A DNA stretch of 64,000 bases, taken from the NCBI RefSeq assembly GCF_017798165.1, contig NZ_CP059068.1, forward strand, positions 868,001 to 932,000. Direction: 5' to 3'. Below the pieces are notes generated by a model. The model saw only the letters and a program-made list of their open reading frames with translations, was not told where the DNA came from and searched no databases. Both the position numbers and the translations under genes were made by a program. This DNA comes from Rhodoferax sp. AJA081-3 (GTDB taxonomy: Bacteria > Pseudomonadota > Gammaproteobacteria > Burkholderiales > Burkholderiaceae_C). Positions 27,240 to 35,844 of this stretch are shown piece after piece (position 1 is the first letter of the stretch; every line of letters starts with the position of its first letter).

Positions 27240-27608
27240 ATGGCGCAAATTTTGGTAGTAGATGATTCGAGCACCGTTCGCAATGAAGTGGGCGACTTCT
27301 TGCAGAAGAATGGTTTGACCGTTGCCCTGGCAGTTGACGGGCGGGATGGTTTGGTCAAGCTCAAGGCAGATCCCGCGATCAAACTCATTGTCTGTGATGT
27401 CAATATGCCCAATATGGACGGTCTGACGATGGCTGAAAAAGTCCGTAGCGAACTCAATAACAATACGGTCAGCATTGTCATGCTCACAACCGAGAATTCG
27501 CCGGTCATGAAAGAACGTGGCAAGGCTGCCGGTATCAAAGGCTGGATTGTGAAACCATTCAAAGGCGACGCCGTGTTGCCCTCATTCAAGAAGCTGGTTG
27601 GCGTGTAA
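27240..27608 (+). CDS. Single-domain response regulator, CheY type
   Basis: A 122-residue receiver with the full active site: Asp8/Asp9 in VVDDSSTVR, phosphoacceptor Asp53 in VCDVNMPNMDG, Thr83/84 in MLTTENS, and Lys105 in VKPF. There is no output domain, so it signals through protein contact. It closes the four-gene operon and is the likely phosphate acceptor for the two CheA-like kinases on either side. A strong hairpin follows the stop. Confidence 0.93.
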   Translation: MAQILVVDDSSTVRNEVGDFLQKNGLTVALAVDGRDGLVKLKADPAIKLIVCDVNMPNMDGLTMAEKVRSELNNNTVSIVMLTTENSPVMKERGKAAGIKGWIVKPFKGDAVLPSFKKLVGV

Positions 27609-27615
27609 CTTAAAT

Positions 27616-27647
27616 CTTGCCCCCCCCGCTACCGCGGGGGGGGCAAG
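27616..27647. terminator. Convergent transcription terminator
   Basis: A perfect 14-bp stem (27616-27629 with 27634-27647) closes a four-base loop. The stem is CTTG followed by a C-run and GC. It lies between the convergent cheY and KinB stop codons. The T-run is poor on both sides, so termination efficiency is unsure. Confidence 0.7.
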
Positions 27648-27663
27648 CTGTTTGGAACCTGGT

Positions 27664-30168
27664 CTAAGCTATCGCCTGAACTGCAAACTTGCCAGGCATG
27701 CTGATCACCGTATCAAAGGCTCGATAGCTACTGTCGGTATCGGCACTGCGGAACACCAATTCAATGGTTCCCTCTTCGCGCTCGACAAAGCTCTTGACCG
27801 CGTCCATACCAACACCCCTGCCCGACACCTCGGTCACCACTGCTGCAGTGGAGAAGCCCGGGGCAAAGATCAGTTGCGCAATTTCTTCGGGGCTGGCTTG
27901 CTGGTCGGCACCCAAGAGGCCCTTTTCAATAGCCCTTTGACGTATCAAATCAACCGCCAGACCAGCACCGTCGTCACCAAGCTTCAACACGACGCGCCCG
28001 TCTGCCAATGACACATCCAGGTTGATGTGGCCAGCTGCGGGCTTGCCCTTGGCCAGGCGTTTCTCTGGCGCCTCAATACCGTGGTCAATGGAGTTGCGGT
28101 AGAGGTGCATGAAGACGTTCTTCAACAAATCTGCAATCTGTGTACGAAGCACAATGTTGTGGTCGTCGATGCTGACGATTGGTGACTCTTTGGACAGCTC
28201 CTTGGCAAGTGAGGGTAGAGATTCCACAATGCCCTCCAACGCTTCCTGCACGCGAACGGTGCCCAGCATTTTCAGCATGTTATGTACCCGCAGGTGTGCT
28301 GCTCGCATGGCCTCCAAGTCATTCCCACGCACAGAGTCGTCCATCAAATCCAGCGCGTCTTGAATGTCTACCTTCTGCACCATGAGGTATTTCTCGACAC
28401 CGGCGCGACGCCCCGGACCTGTTCGGCCCAATTTGACCTTGTTGATATGTGCGTATTCTTCAATCGCAGCCGATGCTCTGGCCAATTCACCAAGCAGTTT
28501 TTCTTGGTCCCACACCGCATCGGGGTCCTGCCGCAGTTCTTCGTAGCTCTGTTCAGCCTCGTGAACCATGTTTGTCAGGTGCAGCAAGCCGTAGGTACGC
28601 GCATTGCCTTTAACGGTATGCATGTTGCGAAACAACTGGGTGGCCGTATCGGGATCAAGGGCGCCCTGGGGCGTGGGGCCAACGTCTTCGATAATTTTCT
28701 TGTTTTCAGCCAAGAACTCGACGGAGCCGTCGATAAACCCGGAGAATTTCTCTTGGCTGATGGCCAGAATTTGGCCAATGATGTCGAGCTCGCGTTTTTG
28801 CTGTCCCGCCTCTGCTGCCAATGCCTTGAGTTCGGTCACGTCTCGTACGCACAACATGAGCTTATCGACGACGCCGCTGGTGTCAGAAATTGGCGACCAG
28901 CTCAGCGCTACCGCTTTCACGCGCCCATCCGGCATCGTCAGGTCGAAATCGGTAACCAGCAAGTGCGAGTTGAAGTCGTACTGCATCTCGTCTTCACCGA
29001 TCACGGAGTCGATGGTGGTTTCGATCTGGGACAGTATGTCGGCGCCAAGGTTGGAGCCGCCGAACACCAGCTCCATCACCGGCCGATCAGCGATATCGTT
29101 GGTCTCAAAAATAGTCGCCATATAGGCGGAGTACTCGGGGTGGATGACCCCGCCTTTAACCACCGTCAGCACACCCTGCGGCATATTCTGCAGCATGGCG
29201 TTGATGTCGTTGGTCTTCTGGCGAAGCTGCTCTGTGCGCTCGGCCAAGCGGACCTGCATTTCGTGCAGGGAGTACAACAGGCTCTGTGTGTCGTTCTGGG
29301 CCAGTGTGATCTCCATTGTCAAATCGCCGTCGGCAATGCGGTTGGCAATGGATTTGGCATAGGCAGGCTCGCCGCCGAGTTGGCGCAACAAGCGCACGAT
29401 GACCCAGCTTCCCACGGCGATGGACATGGCTACCAGCAGCAACACGATACCAATCACCCATATCACCGAGGTCTTGTAAATCTCACCCGTCTGTTGCAGG
29501 GTGGCCTTGGCCGACTGGCCACGCTGGGCCACCAGCGTGTCGACAATTTTTTCGACCTTGCGGGTTTCATTGAGCAAACCAGCGTCTTCCAAAGAGACTC
29601 CAACATCCATCTCCAAGTAGGACAGCGGTTGCTCCTTGACGAACTTCACGTATTCGCGCAAGCGCTTAGACCACTTGGCAAGGATTTCAACCAACTGTTT
29701 GGTCGTTGCGACCGATTCTTCGCTGCTGGACAGTCCCTGAATGACCGCGATCTTTTTATCCGCGTCGGCCAAGCTGGTCTCAATGTCTTTACCCAAACCT
29801 TCGCGTTCTTGTGGCGTGCTGGCGGTCAACAACTGGGTTTGCGCGCGGCTGGCACGCAACACATTGCCGCGCACCTGCTCGGCGGCTTGCCCTGCGGTGT
29901 ACTCCTGGTCGTAAATGATGCGGGTGGAATCATTGAGCCTCCCCATCTGATATAGGGAAAACCCGCCAATGACCACGGCACCGGTCACCACGCAGGCAAA
30001 AGCCAGCCCAAGGCTGGCGCGCACCGACAGGCCATCAATCGCCTCACGCATCGTCTGGGCCATGCCACGCGGCGCGTTCAAGGCCGGGTTCTCAGGAGGT
30101 ATTTGAACTTCTGAGCGTGAATCAGATGCCACTGCCAACGACTTTTTTGTTGTATCAGGTTCCATCAT
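27664..30168 (-). CDS. Membrane sensor kinase with CheA-like Hpt and ATPase (KinB)
   Basis: An 834-residue paralogue of KinA. A long cytoplasmic N-terminal tail of about 50 residues precedes TM1 (52-74). A periplasmic sensor spans 75-232 and TM2 spans 234-258. The HAMP has the classical receptor signature LGGEPAYAKSIANRIADGDL. A PAS-like domain follows at about 320-450, then Hpt with HTVKGNAR (His517) and the CheA-type ATPase with NSIDHG, DDGAGL and SGRGVGMD. From the PAS-like domain on it matches KinA almost residue for residue, while the sensors differ. So both probably feed the same CheY from different stimuli. No CheW-like or receiver domain is present. Confidence 0.85.
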   Translation of the reverse strand: MMEPDTTKKSLAVASDSRSEVQIPPENPALNAPRGMAQTMREAIDGLSVRASLGLAFACVVTGAVVIGGFSLYQMGRLNDSTRIIYDQEYTAGQAAEQVRGNVLRASRAQTQLLTASTPQEREGLGKDIETSLADADKKIAVIQGLSSSEESVATTKQLVEILAKWSKRLREYVKFVKEQPLSYLEMDVGVSLEDAGLLNETRKVEKIVDTLVAQRGQSAKATLQQTGEIYKTSVIWVIGIVLLLVAMSIAVGSWVIVRLLRQLGGEPAYAKSIANRIADGDLTMEITLAQNDTQSLLYSLHEMQVRLAERTEQLRQKTNDINAMLQNMPQGVLTVVKGGVIHPEYSAYMATIFETNDIADRPVMELVFGGSNLGADILSQIETTIDSVIGEDEMQYDFNSHLLVTDFDLTMPDGRVKAVALSWSPISDTSGVVDKLMLCVRDVTELKALAAEAGQQKRELDIIGQILAISQEKFSGFIDGSVEFLAENKKIIEDVGPTPQGALDPDTATQLFRNMHTVKGNARTYGLLHLTNMVHEAEQSYEELRQDPDAVWDQEKLLGELARASAAIEEYAHINKVKLGRTGPGRRAGVEKYLMVQKVDIQDALDLMDDSVRGNDLEAMRAAHLRVHNMLKMLGTVRVQEALEGIVESLPSLAKELSKESPIVSIDDHNIVLRTQIADLLKNVFMHLYRNSIDHGIEAPEKRLAKGKPAAGHINLDVSLADGRVVLKLGDDGAGLAVDLIRQRAIEKGLLGADQQASPEEIAQLIFAPGFSTAAVVTEVSGRGVGMDAVKSFVEREEGTIELVFRSADTDSSYRAFDTVISMPGKFAVQAIA

Positions 30169-30587
30169 GCGATTCCTATATTGGACGATGAAAAGAGTTC
30201 AGGATAGCCGTGTTTAGTGCTAATGCTGCCATTTTTTTGCTCATACAGATAGCGCCAGCGGCTGCCCGCCTGGAGGCGGAACATCAATGGCCTAAGCGAA
30301 AGACAACCCATCGAGTCAAAGCAATAATCACGCCACATCTATTCTCTGTAGACATGACGCCCGGCCGACGGCATTCAGTGCATTCACGTTCGTACAATGA
30401 ATGCATCGAACGCAACTTGGGAACTTCCTTGGCCATGTTGACGGTAGGCAATCCGCCGGACGACGCGCACCTGCATGGCGGGTGCACTCCAACGTCGCCT
30501 CCGAGGCCATAAAACCTGATCCTCATCCTACGACACGGCGCCCTACTCTGCTGCGCAAGTAACCGTCGTCAAACCATCGGAGCACCC
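30169..30587. other. Divergent gap of about 420 bases between KinB and nth
   Basis: No convincing gene is present. The inverted repeat TGCATTC - 13 bases - GAATGCA (30379-30405) encloses a TACAAT that could be a plus-strand -10, so it looks like an operator over a promoter. The remainder shows no repeat or RNA signal. Confidence 0.35.
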
Positions 30588-31232
30588 ATGAAGCCCGCCC
30601 AAATCGAAGCCTTCTTCGCCACACTGAAAGCCGCCAACCCCATGCCGGTAACCGAGCTCGAATACACCAGTGTGTTCGAGCTGCTCACCGCTGTGTTGTT
30701 GAGCGCGCAGGCTACCGATGTGGGGGTCAACAAGGCGACGCGCAGGCTGTTTCCCGTGGCCAATACACCGCAGGCGATTCTGGATCTGGGTCTGGAGGGA
30801 CTGGAGTCGTATATCAAGACCATTGGCCTGTACCACAGCAAATCCAAACACCTGCTGCAAACCTGCCGCATGCTGGTGGACCTGCACGGCGGCAAGGTGC
30901 CCGGCACCCGAGAGGAGCTGCAGGCCCTGCCCGGCGTAGGCCGCAAGACGGCGAACGTGGTGCTGAACGTGGCCTTTGGTGAACCCACCATGGCTGTGGA
31001 CACGCACATTTTCCGCGTAGGCAATCGGACGGGGCTGGCCCCGGGCAAAACGCCGGAGCAGGTGGAGCAGCAATTGCTCAAACGCATTCCCGCGCCTTAC
31101 ATGGTCGATGCCCACCACTGGCTGATACTGCATGGCCGTTATGTGTGCCAGGCCCGCAAACCCCTGTGCTGGCAATGCGGTGTTTTTGCCCAATGCGGCT
31201 TTGGCGATAAGACGCCTGCACCAGCGAACTGA
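30588..31232 (+). CDS. nth: Endonuclease III
   Basis: A 214-residue bifunctional DNA glycosylase/AP lyase for oxidised pyrimidines. The helix-hairpin-helix is LPGVGRKTANVVLNVAFG with the catalytic Lys. The catalytic Asp is in AVDTHIFRV. The 4Fe-4S loop is complete: C-x6-C-x2-C-x5-C in CQARKPLCWQCGVFAQC. The length matches E. coli Nth. The TAXI protein gene starts 6 bases downstream and may be co-transcribed without functional relation. Confidence 0.95.
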   Translation: MKPAQIEAFFATLKAANPMPVTELEYTSVFELLTAVLLSAQATDVGVNKATRRLFPVANTPQAILDLGLEGLESYIKTIGLYHSKSKHLLQTCRMLVDLHGGKVPGTREELQALPGVGRKTANVVLNVAFGEPTMAVDTHIFRVGNRTGLAPGKTPEQVEQQLLKRIPAPYMVDAHHWLILHGRYVCQARKPLCWQCGVFAQCGFGDKTPAPAN

Positions 31233-31238
31233 GCCGCG

Positions 31239-32579
31239 ATGACCCAATCCATACGCTTCACCCTGTTGTCCCTGCGCGACCTGTTGGTCTCGGCCGGCCC
31301 CTTTGTTGCCCTGGCGGTGGTACTGCTGGCCCTGGCCTATTGGTGGCTGGACCCCAACCCGCCCAAACGCGTGACCCTGGCGACCGGCCCGGAACAAAGC
31401 GCGTACGAGGCCTTTGGCAAGCGTTACGCCACACTCCTGGCCAAGGACGGCATCACCGTGGAACTGCTGCCGTCTGAAGGCTCGGCAGACAACCTGCGCC
31501 TGCTACGCGAAGGCAAGGCCGATTTTGGGTTTGTGCAAGGTGGCACGCGTGAGGCCGATGGGCCGGACGATGCCGATCTGGAGTCTTTGGGCAGCCTGTT
31601 CCTGGAGCCGGTGTGGCTGTTTTACCGCGAGGCCGCGGCCCCGGCCACCACCACACCACCCCACACCCTGGAATCACTCACACAACTCAATGGCCTGCGC
31701 GTCAACGTGGGCACACCCGGCAGCGGCGTGCCCAGCCTGGTGCGCAAACTGTTGGACAGCAACCGGGTGGACCTGAGCAAACTGACGCTGTCCGAGCTGG
31801 AGCAAACGCCCGCCACGGTGGCCTTGTTGGGCGGTGATCTGGACGCCATCGTGTTTGCATCCGCGCCCGAATCGCTGATGGTGCAGATGCTGCTGCAAAC
31901 ACCGGGTATCAAGCTGATGGACTTTGCGCAGAACGAGGCCTACTCCCGCCGCTTTGCCTTCCTGAGCCCGGTCCTGCTGCCGCGCGGTGTGGTCGATCTG
32001 GCCAGCGACGTGCCACCGAGCAACGTGCGCCTGGTAGCCCCCACCACCACGCTGCTGACCCGTGCCAGCACCCACCCGGCCCTGCTGCAATTGTTCGCAC
32101 TGGCGGGCAACACCATACACGGCAGCGCCGGCTGGTTCAAACGGACCCGCGAGTACCCCAATGTGCACAACAACGAGCTGCCGGTGGCGCAGGAGGCCGA
32201 GCGCAGCATCCAGGGCGGTGCGCCGCTGCTGCAGCGTTACCTGCCCTTCTGGGTGGCCAACCTGGTGGAGCGCATGTGGCTGGCCATGGGTATTATTCTG
32301 GCGGTGCTGCTGCCGCTGTCGCGCGTGGTGCCGCCGCTGTATGCGTTCCGGGTGCGTTCGCGCATCTTCCGCTGGTACGCGCAACTGCGCGCGCTGGAGG
32401 CACGGGCCGAAGACTGCACGGACACCGCGCCCCTGCTGGACGAACTCAACCAAATGGACCGCCATGCTGAGAAGATTGTGGTGCCGCTGTCCTACACCGA
32501 TGAGTTGTATTCGCTGCGCAACAACATCCAGCTGGTGCGCAAGAAACTGCTGCAGAACAACAACACAGCGCGACAGTAG
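31239..32579 (+). CDS. TAXI-family solute-binding protein with C-terminal membrane anchor
   Basis: A 446-residue protein. TM1 about 15-37 is followed by a TAXI periplasmic-binding fold (RVTLATGPEQSAYEAFGKRY, then KADFGFVQGGT). A second TM near residues 340-365 and a cytoplasmic helical tail of about 80 residues complete it. TAXI proteins bring small organic acids or amino acids to TRAP transporters, but no TRAP membrane subunit is present here. The tethered form with a cytoplasmic tail may act as a sensor rather than a transporter part. Confidence 0.8.
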   Translation: MTQSIRFTLLSLRDLLVSAGPFVALAVVLLALAYWWLDPNPPKRVTLATGPEQSAYEAFGKRYATLLAKDGITVELLPSEGSADNLRLLREGKADFGFVQGGTREADGPDDADLESLGSLFLEPVWLFYREAAAPATTTPPHTLESLTQLNGLRVNVGTPGSGVPSLVRKLLDSNRVDLSKLTLSELEQTPATVALLGGDLDAIVFASAPESLMVQMLLQTPGIKLMDFAQNEAYSRRFAFLSPVLLPRGVVDLASDVPPSNVRLVAPTTTLLTRASTHPALLQLFALAGNTIHGSAGWFKRTREYPNVHNNELPVAQEAERSIQGGAPLLQRYLPFWVANLVERMWLAMGIILAVLLPLSRVVPPLYAFRVRSRIFRWYAQLRALEARAEDCTDTAPLLDELNQMDRHAEKIVVPLSYTDELYSLRNNIQLVRKKLLQNNNTARQ

Positions 32580-32588
32580 GCGGCCTGC

Positions 32589-33449
32589 TCAGTAGCCCGC
32601 GCCGCGCACCTGCAGGAAGTAGGAGCCCAGGCTGCCCATGTTCTGAATCACGCCGTCGGGGCCCATGTAGTAGACCGTACCATTGCGCGTGCCCACATAA
32701 CTCCGGGTGCCGGAGTAGTAGCGGTAGTAATAACCCTCCAGCGTGCCCGACACGGCAGCATTGGGTGACAGGTATTGGGCATACACGGCCTCGGCCCAGT
32801 TGAAGGCGCGGTTGGATTCAGCGGTGGTGGCCGTTCCATACAACACGGCACAGCCATTGGCGTCATCACCACGCAGGGTGATCATGTAACTGGTCGAATG
32901 GTAGGGGCTGGCATACATCACCGAGGCCGGCACATCCGAGTGGCTCAGGCCCAGCGCATGGCCGATCTCGTGTGTCATGATGCCCTCCAGCTCAGTCATG
33001 GTCCAGAACTGCGCAGTGTTCATCACGATGTCGGCGTCGATGTAACTTGAACCTATCCACCAGCTCTTGGTCACCGCCGAATAGGGTGCGTTGTCACCTT
33101 GCAGCAGGCCCCAGCCGAAAACGTTGACCTGGTCCACGGAGGACGCAGGGCCATCCAGGTTGGGCAAGGTAGACGTGAGACCCAGGTAGTTGAACGTCAC
33201 CCGGCACATGCCGCTCCAGCGAGTCGCCGCACGCTGTATGGCTGCTACCACCTCAGTGGTGGACAGATTGGAGGGCTGGTTGAGCGGGTTGTAGTACCAG
33301 TTGATCTGGCCACCCGCCCACGACTGGAAGGACGAGCCCAGCACGTACTGCGGACTTTCTCGCTCACCATGCAGTGGGGAGCTCTTGAAGTCCTGCGCAT
33401 GACTGGCCGCCGCCGCCAACAGCAGGATGAAACAGTTCAGGTGGCGCAT
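32589..33449 (-). CDS. Secreted matrixin-like zinc metalloprotease (1)
   Basis: A 286-residue protein. A signal peptide ends SHAQ. The zinc site HEIGHALGLSH (HExxHxxGxxH) and a Met-turn (ASVMYAS) mark it as metzincin, matrixin-like. The last 70 residues form a separate module with NRAFNWAEAVY, VSGTLEGYYYRYY and NGTVYYMGP. This module is shared with the next gene and is known to me from secreted proteins of betaproteobacteria without a known function. The start at 33449 gives a clean signal peptide. There is no visible propeptide Cys switch. It lies 72 bases after its paralogue. Confidence 0.87.
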   Translation of the reverse strand: MRHLNCFILLLAAAASHAQDFKSSPLHGERESPQYVLGSSFQSWAGGQINWYYNPLNQPSNLSTTEVVAAIQRAATRWSGMCRVTFNYLGLTSTLPNLDGPASSVDQVNVFGWGLLQGDNAPYSAVTKSWWIGSSYIDADIVMNTAQFWTMTELEGIMTHEIGHALGLSHSDVPASVMYASPYHSTSYMITLRGDDANGCAVLYGTATTAESNRAFNWAEAVYAQYLSPNAAVSGTLEGYYYRYYSGTRSYVGTRNGTVYYMGPDGVIQNMGSLGSYFLQVRGAGY

Positions 33450-33521
33450 AACACGGTATTGGAAAGAGGTAAACCCATTATTGGGCAAATATCTCCACCG
33501 CGCCATGGCCACACTGACCGC

Positions 33522-34391
33522 CTAGTACCCCCAGCTGGTGACCCAGGGCGAGTAGTAGTCCAGGGTACCCACGTCGTAGATGAGCCCGGTAGGCCCCATG
33601 AAGTACACCGTGCCGTTGCGGCTGCCCAGGTAGGTGTTGGTGCCCGGGTAGTAGCGGTAGTAGTAGCCTTCAAACGTGCCCGACACCGAGGGGCCGGGCG
33701 CGATGAACTCGGGGTAGGCTTCTTCGGCCCAATTGAAGGTCCGGTTGGAAGTTGCGGTATCGGCTGCGCCATACAAGGCAGCACAACCCTTGGCATCATC
33801 ACCTCGCAACACGCGCATGTAGGCAAAGCTGTTGTACGGGTCAGCCGACATCACGGAGTCCACGGTGTTCGAATGCTTGATGCCGACCATATGCCCGATC
33901 TCGTGCGTCAGCACACCGTCGAGCCGCTGAGCCGTCCACGGAATCGGCATGTCGGTGTTGATGGCGATGTCCGCGTCCAGCAGTACGCCGCTGTTTGACC
34001 ACGAATAGGTAATGGCCGCCGCATCACTGTCCTCGCCTTTGAGCAGGTCCCATCCCACCACGTTGCGACGGTCAACCGCAAAGGAGTCTTCGCCACCGTA
34101 AGGCCGGTTCGTTGTGGTGCCCATATAGCGAAAACGGACGTTGCACATGCCACTCCAGCGATCGGCCGCAACCTTGATCGCATTGACCACCGTTTCGGTG
34201 CTCAGACTAGCAGGCTGGCTGGTGGGGTTGTAGTACCACAAGACCACGCCGAGAGGCCATTTTTGTTGGGTAGTGCCCAGGACGTAGTTCGGGGTTTCCC
34301 GGTCGTCGGGCATGACCCTTGCCTTGTGGTCATTGGCATGGCTGGAAACGGCGCACACGAGCAGCACCGCAGTGGTTATTATTTTGCGCAT
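33522..34391 (-). CDS. Secreted matrixin-like zinc metalloprotease (2)
   Basis: A 289-residue paralogue of the downstream gene. A signal peptide ends SSHA. The zinc motif is HEIGHMVGIKH and the Met-turn is DSVMSAD. The same C-terminal module follows (NRTFNWAEEAYPEF, VSGTFEGYYYRYY, NGTVYFMGP). The catalytic domains have the same layout (YVLG, WYYNP, RWSGMC), showing a tandem duplication. Likely exported through Sec and acting outside the cell or in the periplasm; the substrates are unknown. Confidence 0.87.
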   Translation of the reverse strand: MRKIITTAVLLVCAVSSHANDHKARVMPDDRETPNYVLGTTQQKWPLGVVLWYYNPTSQPASLSTETVVNAIKVAADRWSGMCNVRFRYMGTTTNRPYGGEDSFAVDRRNVVGWDLLKGEDSDAAAITYSWSNSGVLLDADIAINTDMPIPWTAQRLDGVLTHEIGHMVGIKHSNTVDSVMSADPYNSFAYMRVLRGDDAKGCAALYGAADTATSNRTFNWAEEAYPEFIAPGPSVSGTFEGYYYRYYPGTNTYLGSRNGTVYFMGPTGLIYDVGTLDYYSPWVTSWGY

Positions 34392-34436
34392 TTTGCGCTC
34401 TCCCTGTCAGAACGAAAGGCGCGATGCTAGCACGGC

Positions 34437-34982
34437 CTACAGGTCCAACTGCTGCCATTCTCCCCACGCGGGAGCGGTCTTTGGCCATGCGCTGGCATTG
34501 CGTATTTGCCGCTGCCCTTGCGCCAACAGCGTGGCCGCGCGAATGACCCCTGCATGGGTGATCCACACCGTGGGTTGCTGCAAGGCCCGGGTTTCGTCCC
34601 ACACGGCGCCCACGCGGCGCATGACGTCGGCCACGCTCTCGGCGCTGCCGCAGCGCCAGGTGTCAAAGGCGGCGGTCCAGCCGTCCAGCTCGGCGCGGGG
34701 GATGCTGTCCCAGCGTTGGCCCTCCCATTGGCCGAAGTCCATCTCCACCAGTCTGGCATCATGCCTATAAGTCAAATCAGGCCGTAGCCCCCGTAGAACC
34801 TCAGTGAGCTGCTCACATCTTTGTAGCGGTGACGACACCACGCAGACACCCTGCGGCAATACGGCGGCCAGGCCCTGTGCAGCCTGCTGTGTGGCCGCGG
34901 GGTCTGCAGCGATGTCGCTGGCGCCATAACACATGCCGGCCTCCACCAGCGGTTGGGCGTGGCGCACCAGCCAGAGCTTCAT
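34437..34982 (-). CDS. cobC: Alpha-ribazole phosphatase-type histidine phosphatase
   Basis: A 181-residue phosphoglycerate-mutase-fold phosphatase. The phospho-His motif is LVRHAQP, with the conserved Arg in SSPLQRCEQ and the second His in WITHAGVIRAA. CobC removes the phosphate from alpha-ribazole 5'-phosphate or adenosylcobalamin phosphate in nucleotide loop assembly. It overlaps the cobS stop in ATGA, which supports this role over a generic phosphatase. Residues 52-71 lie over a weak copy of the interspersed repeat. It is the last gene of the cobalamin cluster. Confidence 0.88.
   Translation of the reverse strand: MKLWLVRHAQPLVEAGMCYGASDIAADPAATQQAAQGLAAVLPQGVCVVSSPLQRCEQLTEVLRGLRPDLTYRHDARLVEMDFGQWEGQRWDSIPRAELDGWTAAFDTWRCGSAESVADVMRRVGAVWDETRALQQPTVWITHAGVIRAATLLAQGQRQIRNASAWPKTAPAWGEWQQLDL
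34771..34828. repeat. Interspersed TAGCCCCCG-type repeat, copy 4 (inside cobC)
   Basis: CAAATCAGGCCGTAGCCCCC followed about 30 bases on by ATCTTTGTAGC resembles the two blocks of the repeat. It lies within the cobC coding region, in the opposite orientation to the copies in cobS, cbiB and cobU. It is one of the weaker copies. Confidence 0.4.
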
Positions 34983-35821
34983 ATGGCCAGGGCCAGGCCC
35001 AGGTAGAAGGCGATCTCACACACCTGCTGCGTGGCGCCTAGGCCATCACCGGTGAAACCCTGCAGGCGGCGCCACAGCAGGCGGCCCATGTAGACAAAGG
35101 CCAGGCCAGAGGCCAGCAGCGCGACAGCCAATGGCAGCAGTGCCGCCCACGCCCCGGACCCAATAACTCCTATATTCATAGCAACCAATGCAGCAAATAC
35201 GGGGGCTAGAGCAACAAAACACCAAATGCCTGCCGCCACCAGACTACCGGTGCTGATCTGGTCCGCCAGGGGTTTGGACTTGGACCCCGCCGCATCCCCC
35301 ACATGGGGCATCAGCCGGATCAATAACAGCGGCCAGGTGCGCGACACCACATGGGCCGCAAAGATGCCCAGCAACATCCACGGCGGGCTTTCCGAACCAA
35401 TCAAAGCCAACAGCGACACCTTGGCCAGCAGGGCCAGCACCACGGCCAGCACACCAAAGGCGCCCACACGCGAGTCTTTCATGATGACCAGGGCCCGCTC
35501 GCGGTCGCTGCTGCCACCCAGGCCGTCGGCCACATCGGCCAGGCCGTCTTCGTGGAAACCGCCGGTGACCATCACACTGAGCACCGTGCCCAGCACGGCC
35601 GCGACCAGCGGCGTAAACGGGCTGGGTGGCAGGCAGGCCAACAACACGGCGGTCAGTGCCGCCACCAGCAGTCCGACAACCACACCCACACCCGGAAAAT
35701 GCGCGGCGCTGGCGCGCAGCATGGCCGGGCTGTAACCCACCCAGTCCGCCAGCCGCCCCGTCACCGGGATGCGGGTGAAGAACTGGATAGCCAGCAGGAA
35801 GTGGCGAACGGTCTGGACCAT
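34979..35821 (-). CDS. cobS: Adenosylcobinamide-GDP ribazoletransferase (cobalamin synthase)
   Basis: A 280-residue integral membrane enzyme that joins adenosylcobinamide-GDP and alpha-ribazole (phosphate), the last step of the nucleotide loop. The acidic Mg motif GGFHEDGLADVADGLGG is complete, and FFTRIPV near the start is typical. Six or seven hydrophobic segments are visible. It lies between cobT (23 bases upstream) and cobC (4-base overlap). Residues 201-219 are encoded by a repeat copy in a loop/TM region. Confidence 0.93.
   Translation of the reverse strand: MVQTVRHFLLAIQFFTRIPVTGRLADWVGYSPAMLRASAAHFPGVGVVVGLLVAALTAVLLACLPPSPFTPLVAAVLGTVLSVMVTGGFHEDGLADVADGLGGSSDRERALVIMKDSRVGAFGVLAVVLALLAKVSLLALIGSESPPWMLLGIFAAHVVSRTWPLLLIRLMPHVGDAAGSKSKPLADQISTGSLVAAGIWCFVALAPVFAALVAMNIGVIGSGAWAALLPLAVALLASGLAFVYMGRLLWRRLQGFTGDGLGATQQVCEIAFYLGLALAI
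35165..35220. repeat. Interspersed TAGCCCCCG-type repeat, copy 5 (inside cobS)
   Basis: CATAGCAACCAATGCAGC followed by AAATACGGGGGCTAGAGCAA gives both blocks of the repeat. Read with cobS it encodes VALAPVFAALVAM. The LAP triplet is in the same frame as in the cbiB and cobU copies. Confidence 0.6.
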
Positions 35822-35844
35822 GGGGTGGATTGTTGGTGCAGGGA

